From Symsagittifera roscoffensis (taxonomy: Eukaryota > Xenacoelomorpha > Acoela > Convolutidae), in NCBI RefSeq assembly GCF_963678635.1, contig NC_087065.1, forward strand, positions 44,517,430 to 44,581,429: a stretch of 64,000 nt of DNA. The letters run 5' to 3'. The position numbers and the translations under genes were made by a program. The first letter of the stretch is position 1; each line of letters opens with the position of its first letter. Below are positions 58,001-64,000 of this stretch, in pieces. The notes under the pieces are model-generated. The model searched no databases, had not been told where the DNA came from, and worked only from the letters and a program-made list of their open reading frames with translations.

Positions 58001-60873
58001 TAAATCTTTTTTTTTTGGTTGCAAGCCCGTTTTGTGCTTGAATAACCATTTTTCGAAAAAAGCAAAATATGATAATTATTGTCCATTACGTTGTCCAGAG
58101 CAAATTTTTCACTCAAAAAGTTTTTTCTAAACAATTAAAATTTCTAATTTTCATAATTTTTTTTCTTGCATATACAAAAGGTTACGTTTTTAGTATAGAA
58201 CACTGAGTGAACATGTTAACAATATCTTATATGAATTATATTATCGACTGCATTTTGTCTGCGTAGTAACTGTTACCTTCATCTGGTTTTTGTATCATAA
58301 AAACCCTTGGCTAATGTGTTTTTGGATAAAACACAAAATTTTAAAAGAGTTTTGTTTGCCTTTTTATTTATGAAAAAATGCTCGTCATAAAAATTCATAC
58401 TAATATCGTTTGCTATTTTCACACAACTTTTGTGATAAAAATTACTGCAAAAAACTTGTAATTTAATTCCAGAGCGTGGCAAAAATTGCTTCTTATTAAA
58501 CTTCATAATACTGAAAAATGATTATTTGGCTTTTTTATACATTTTTTATGGCCGATGAAATTTATGAAATTGCATGATAAACATTTTTTCCATAGGATGA
58601 AATTATTTAATCGATTGTTTTTGTCAACCCTGGTGCGAGCTTTGAAATGATAACATCAAAAAAGTGCTTCTTGTTCCTTTTGGGTTTTTTGAAAAAAAAA
58701 TTAAAGGTGATCGGCCAAAGCTGGAAGTCGAATGAAAGAAACCCTTCTGAAAAATTTTGGCAGCCAGATTTCAGTGGGTAGAAGTTCCCTCTCCACTCGA
58801 CACGTCAATGAGCTGCAGTTTTTTCTACTCTCCCCCACTTTTGCTTGCTTATGTAAATTGAGACTAACTTTGAGCTTTCTCTCTTTTTTTTCTTTTAACT
58901 TAGCTTTTTAGTCATGTTGTTAGATTTTTAAGTGCCCCTCTCTTGATTCGATCTGGTTTGTTAAATCGATCATTTATTTTTGAAATGCATGTATCATTTA
59001 GATCATTTTGATTTTCCTGAGGGTGAAAAAAGAAAGAACAAAAATTAGTAGCTTTTATTGCTTTAGGGGGATCAATTTACTCCTAATCAATTCTATCCTT
59101 ATCCAAACAAATTTTTGTTGGCAACCACGTAAATTGAAATAAATCACAATAGTCAAAATCAGAGAGACCGAGGCAAACTTCATTCACTGGTAAAAAGTAG
59201 GGTATTGAAATCATATAACAATCAATTTCAAGCAATTTTTTCAATTTTTAGAGTAAAATACTGCCTTACAGCTGAGAAAAAAATACTATATCACCAATAT
59301 TGCAAAACAAAAGCGGTTTTTTCACTTAATCCTGAAAAAAAACTGCTCAAGAAATCAGATGTAGATGAAAGTTTTGCCCCATTTGAAGCTCCACTGGCAC
59401 CGTCCTAGCTAATAGTTTAACAAAAATGCTTGTATGAATGCATATTTTTCAGTCTTTTTAAATTTCTTTTTTTTTGGAGCTTTGTTTAAACTAAAACTAA
59501 AATATTATGATTATGATTAAATAAATTTTTATTCCTTTTTTTCAGAATTTTTTCAAAGTTCGCTCACGCTATATAAAGTACAAGTTGATATGATCCGCAC
59601 CTAGTAAAATATCTAGTAACGTATCTATTTGACTAATTAACTGGGCACAATTTGAGTTGAAATTAAAACATGATCTGTGATGGACATCAGAAAAATTGTC
59701 ATTAATTTTAAAGTTTATGAAATTCTATAAGAGAATGATGAAAAACTTGGATCCAAGCCGAAAACAAAAACAAAAAAGTTAGGACTTAGTTTCGAACTTC
59801 TCATCAATTTTTTGTAAAGTTTCAAAAACTTCAAAACAAATCATGTCTGTTACTTGCCTCTCGAAGTTTTCTATACATTTTCTGGAATGTTTTTATTACT
59901 TTTGACCATTAATGGATGTCTGACTAGGAGCGTATGAAAATTACACTGTTCACTTGTTTTTTTTTTTCAGTCACATTTTAAAGGTTTTGCCTACCTGAAA
60001 GAAAACTCACAAGTGGTCGAGTGCGGGATCAGATTGAAACCCTATTCGCCGTTTGTCGGATTCTTAAAATTAAAAAAAAACGCCAAAAAAACTGGGCCGA
60101 ACATTTTCGGTTTTTATGTAAAATTGCCGAAAGTTTTTGAAAAGTTGATTTACTAGCTACATTTTTCAGGATATTTTGTTTTTTCCTCTTTAAGATTTTT
60201 TTATATATTCATGTACATCTGTTTGGAACAATTAGCCTTACTTGCGGCGTATTATTGTTCGAATTAAAAAAAGCGGTAGGTTTAAACACAAACATTTGTC
60301 AAAAAAAAATACCTTTTTCGAAACTAGGTTTTTTGAAGCTGTTACATGTCAGTTAGTAACTCAAGCTCATCAGCTTCACTAAAAATATATTTGAAGCCCA
60401 AAATTCATTTTCTTCATATTGTTTTTGAGGTTGTTTCCACAGCAAAAACAGCTTTAACCTAGTTATGATGTGCTGGCTGTATTACGCCTTCAAACCAATA
60501 TTTCTCAATTTTTGGCCCAGTTAAGCCCTTTCGAATAGTTTCATCTAACTTTTGTCAAAATTTTAGCCTTGTATCTTAAATAGTTGAAGAGAAAACGAAT
60601 AAAACCTGAAGAAAAAGCTCATTCATTTTCTCGTAGACATCTAAAAGTGATATCAATTTTGTTGCTAACCCTTAACGAGCTAATAGTTAATTGTTCCGGA
60701 TTCCACAAATGTAAGCGGATTCCACAATTTCACGCTGGTTCAGAAAGTTTGGGGATTTTTGTATCAGTTTTCAGCGATGCAGTTACTTAGGTGTTTGTTC
60801 GTGGAGCCCAAAATAGCAAAGAATACCTAATAAAATAGCAAGGCTGCCATTCAGCGACAAATTTGTTTTCAGC
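55012..60873. other. AT-rich non-coding stretch
   Basis: No supported gene. 55.2-55.32 kb matches the sequence behind the gap at 43.5-43.6 kb. 56285-56400 is a relative of the units at 44.03-44.88 kb. An (AAT)n microsatellite lies at about 56880-56898. Several homopolymer-rich tracts follow. Confidence 0.5.
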
Positions 60874-61910
60874 TTGTTGCGGAATCCGCTGAAGATTTAC
60901 AAAATACACCGTTTGGTCCCGCTGAAAGTTTACTTTACAAACCGGTTTCAATCTGTTCAAACTGAAAATAAAATGTCTTCTAGTCGCCCTATGTCATGTG
61001 GAGTACCGAAAGGGTCGGTTTTAGAACCGTTTTTGTTTTTAATATATATAAATGATCTTCCGAAAATTGTTGAAGGACCTGAGGTTGTTCTATTTGCTGA
61101 TGATACTACAATGTGCAATGTAGAAAAATAAATTGCGATAGCTTTGATAGCTCGTTAAATAAGAAGGATAAATGGTCAAAAACGAATGGACTTCGTGTCA
61201 ATTCTGGTAAAATTCAAATAATGAAATTTGGTAGTAACTTTTCAAAAGATTACTTTGCTTTTGGTTATTCAATTCAAGTTACAAATATGTGTAAAAATTA
61301 GGCATTCTTGTTGATAAAAAACTTAAGTTCAAATTCCACATTGAACATGTGTGCAAAAAACTAACCAAATTTTGTGGCATTGTCTGGAAATCGAGGTATA
61401 TTTTTTCTAAACAGCAGATACTTCGCTTCAACAAAGCATATGTAATTCCTACAATCACTTATGGAATTTTGATATACGGCAATATATCCCAATCTCACCT
61501 TTCCGAGATAATGAAACTAAAAAAAGAATCTTGAGAGCAATTTTTTCAAACGTAGATATGAATCAATCAAGGAAATTATGGACGAAAACAGATTGCTTAC
61601 TGTTTTTGATTTATACTTTTTTGAGATGTTTAAATACTTTTTTATTGAATTGCGATCAGACAAAAAAACGGTTTTTTGTCTCAGATTTACTCCGAAAAAT
61701 GTGGACCATGTACCAGGAGCAAAGCGAAAGGCGTAATAAGGGTGACAAATTTTTCTACTACAGCTAAACAGAGAACACTTACAGTTAGATTTGTGCAGGC
61801 TTTTAACTATTTAAAACTAAATGACTTGATAACGGTTAATATGCATGAAATGTCACAAGCTAGTGTTTGAGATTCTATAAACAGTTTTTTCAAATTTATC
61901 TAAAAGACAA
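60874..61910 (+). pseudogene. 5'-truncated non-LTR retrotransposon (LINE), reverse transcriptase C-terminal half
   Basis: The first frame (to 61131) has KVYFTNRFQSV, CGVPKGSVLEPFLFLIYIND and VLFADDTT, the classic jockey/CR1/I-type RT motifs with the catalytic FADD. Later pieces in shifting frames give KWSKTNGLRVN (about 61.17 kb), FCGIVWKSRYIFSKQQ with YVIPTITYGILIYGN (about 61.37-61.49 kb) and a final helical stretch to about 61.7 kb. The start inside RT fits 5' truncation during target-primed reverse transcription. Several frame changes mean it is dead. Confidence 0.85.
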
Positions 61911-63099
61911 TCAGGACCTCTATAAACTGTTTTTTAACTTCAGCCCTTAGGTTAATTTGTTTGTTGAGTTGATGCTGGCTGTCTTCTCTTTACTCTCCAG
62001 GACATCCTACTCGATGAGCAGTACTGCACTTTAGGATCTCCCTCCAGGCATAATATATTGCTTTTGGCGTTGTATATGTAGCTGGTTAAGTAATTCAAAT
62101 TTCAAATTTCAAAGTTTACATTTTGGCCGGCATAAAGTACTGACGGCTTATTGTACTAGACCCAATTCTGAGTCAATATTCGCAGTATAGAACTAACGCT
62201 GTTAAAAACGAAGAGTTTCAAGCCCCAATTAACTAATTCTGAGCTCAGAGCATCGATATTTTTCACTGCTGGTGATACGATTCTCATGCAATTTCCGGTA
62301 ATTTTCATACACACGAAAATTGACATGAAAATACTGTGACTAACATTTTTGGTATGATTTGTATGAATCGCATTTGCGCAATGTTTTGCTACTTCGAAAT
62401 TATTTTTCGTTTTAATACATGGCTGGGGGATTGAAAATAGACCACTTGGGGATAACGATTGCAGTGTTCATCCGAGCTATTTTTGAAAATAATCTAACGT
62501 CGCATGCCCAAACTTCATGCTAAACGCCCCAAACATCGAGCTAAGCTTAAGAAAGTTAGGATAGAAAATTAATCTACTTATACATTTATCTTTTGTGGTC
62601 TATCTTTTAATCTACCTTTTTTGAATTAGTCTAGAGGCTTAGTCACTTGATTTCCTACTGTTGTTATCCCCAGACTAAAGGTCAACCCCCTGGGTAGTCC
62701 CAAATTAGTTTGATACAGCAGTTGATAGTATCACAATCCGACACATTGCTCAGCACATGTCGAATAAACAGTTTTCTGAGTCTAAGTCTAATAAGCAGTT
62801 TTCGAGACCAATTGACCACAAAGACAAGGATAAACGGATCTCTTAATTATTTCTCCATTTGCAAAAGGGAGTGGAGAGATTCGTTACTAGGCACAAATTT
62901 TGCATATGCTTAACCATTGAACTATTTTATTACAGGGGTGGCAACTTTTTACTAGGTACTAAAGGGGGGAGGGGGCTAGTTAGAGAGATCCAGATTAACG
63001 AATACCGCGAACCATGACTGTTGTTCTTCGGAACGGAACTTCGACTTCAAGGTCAAAATAATTTCAACCTCGATTAACCAGCACAGCTCAATTTAGCTG
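61911..63099. other. Non-coding stretch
   Basis: No supported gene. Ordinary AT-rich sequence with no clear repeat partner in the window. Confidence 0.4.
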
Positions 63100-63175
63100 A
63101 ACTATAACTAAATCGACACGTCTGCACCGCTGCCAATTGAGCGTTCTACCGCTGAAGATCAATTATACCCTCCAG
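63100..63175 (-). ncRNA. tRNA-like sequence (pseudo-tRNA or SINE head)
   Basis: The minus strand reads TTCAGCGGTAGAACGCTC, very close to a tRNA D-arm/A-box. About 35 bases later it reads GTGTCGATTTA, a weak B-box. The arms do not fold into a good cloverleaf by eye, so a working tRNA is unlikely. Confidence 0.3.
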
Positions 63176-63319
63176 CAGTTAGTAAGAGAATTTTGAGACT
63201 GCTTCGTTCTGTAAGTAATCAGATTATCAAGAGCTTATTCAATTGAAACAAATCAACCGGATTGATCATTACTAATGGCAAAAAAATAACTTCTAGATAA
63301 CAAGGGAACTAGACGATTT

Positions 63320-63365
63320 CTGCACACCCGGCTTGTCCAAGGGAACTGCACACCCGGCTTGTCCA
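63320..63365. repeat. 26-bp tandem duplication
   Basis: CTGCACACCCGGCTTGTCCA occurs twice with AGGGAA between. Confidence 0.95.
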
Positions 63366-63604
63366 TGCAGTTGAAGAGATGGATCCCCCGGGGACTAGAG
63401 TTTTGTATAATTGGTTGGAATAAAAAAAACCACACCGAGCATATTTATTCCACACTTTTAGCATAAACCATGAGTTAAAAATTGAGTCGTGTATGGTGAG
63501 AATAAGGCTATTTAGCTTGCCTCAATTTAATTTGAAACGCTTTGTCGTGCGCATTAATTCGCCGCGCGTAAATAACGTACGTTACACTCTGAGTATCAAA
63601 TTAT

Positions 63605-64000
63605 ACAAGACTGCTCGTATCAGGGTGAAGCCCTGAATGTTCCGACTGCCTTTTAAGGTTTATGGAGCAGCAGTAATAACAAAAAAAATTAAATGAGATA
63701 AAATACAATGAAAATTTTTTTTTCTCTAAAATTTGAAATTTTTAATGAAAATCATCCCCCCACACGCCATATAAAGTACTAAAAGAGAGATTTCATTTCT
63801 TGTAACAAATCAATTGTGGCAAAAAAGCTTCTTTCAACCAATTTGGAACGATTTCTAAGACGGATTAACTTTTGGCTTACGCGTTAGTAGCGCGAAATAT
63901 ATCGCGCGTTAATTCTCCCAAAGTGGCCAAAATGGCAATCATTAAACTCCCTCAACTTCACGATAATCACAGGTGAAATATCTTTTCAAATTTAAGCTCA
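63605..64000 (-). repeat. Dispersed repeat, inverted copy
   Basis: Reverse complement of about 39540-39940, with ACAAGACTGCTCGTATCAGG at the start and the GCGCGAAATATATCGCGC hairpin at 63890-63907. Continues past the window edge. Confidence 0.85.

Noticed and set aside
60584-60790. 68-codon frame with a hydrophobic stretch
   Set aside because: No homology, no partner exon and no start context.

Overview
The window is AT-rich animal (metazoan) DNA made almost entirely of mobile elements, their remains and dispersed repeats. The evidence is the GT-AG intron, the Ty3/gypsy and LINE-type reverse transcriptases with many relatives in invertebrate genomes, microsatellites, a 200-N scaffold gap, and the absence of prokaryotic operons. 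I cannot fix the phylum. Only one gene looks like an ordinary host gene: a two-exon secreted Kunitz-like protein near 54-55 kb.

Layout. 1-3.1 kb: minus-strand, heavily decayed Ty3/gypsy element (gag, RT, RNase H), running off the left edge. 3.9-8.2 kb: a 17-bp minisatellite, a small TIR element with an 8-bp target duplication, and a 1.56-kb sequence present twice in tandem with a fold-back junction. 9.7-31.15 kb: one very large minus-strand LTR retrotransposon of 21.4 kb, with LTRs of 410 and 380 bp, a perfect 4-bp target-site duplication (GTGA), a candidate primer-binding site, and gag, protease and RT-RNase H-integrase in successive -1 frames. A 2,508-bp internal tandem duplication covers the end of pol. 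Around this core lie reading frames not usual for such elements: two before gag, a hydrophobic one after pol, a Pro/Ser-rich one, a broken envelope-like gene resembling class III (gB/chuvirus-type) glycoproteins, and a further unknown two-part frame. It is interrupted by several stops and frameshifts, so this copy is not intact.

33.0-35.7 kb: minus-strand remains of another reverse transcriptase with a C-terminal Cys/His domain. 39-45 kb: dispersed repeats, a diverged 1.35-kb tandem duplication, the scaffold gap, and just beyond the gap the 3' end of a second Kunitz-family gene. 45.2-49.3 kb: plus-strand decayed gypsy element (zinc knuckles, protease, RT, RNase H, integrase). 49.6-50.0 kb: a minus-strand frame with CPISS-type repeats. 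53.9-55.0 kb: the Kunitz-like gene. 60.9-61.9 kb: a 5'-truncated LINE. 63.6-64 kb: an inverted copy of the dispersed repeat at 39.4-39.95 kb. The remainder is AT-rich DNA in which I see no genes.

The most interesting object is the retrotransposon at 9.7-31.15 kb: an unusually long, multi-ORF, envelope-carrying element whose extra genes I cannot assign.
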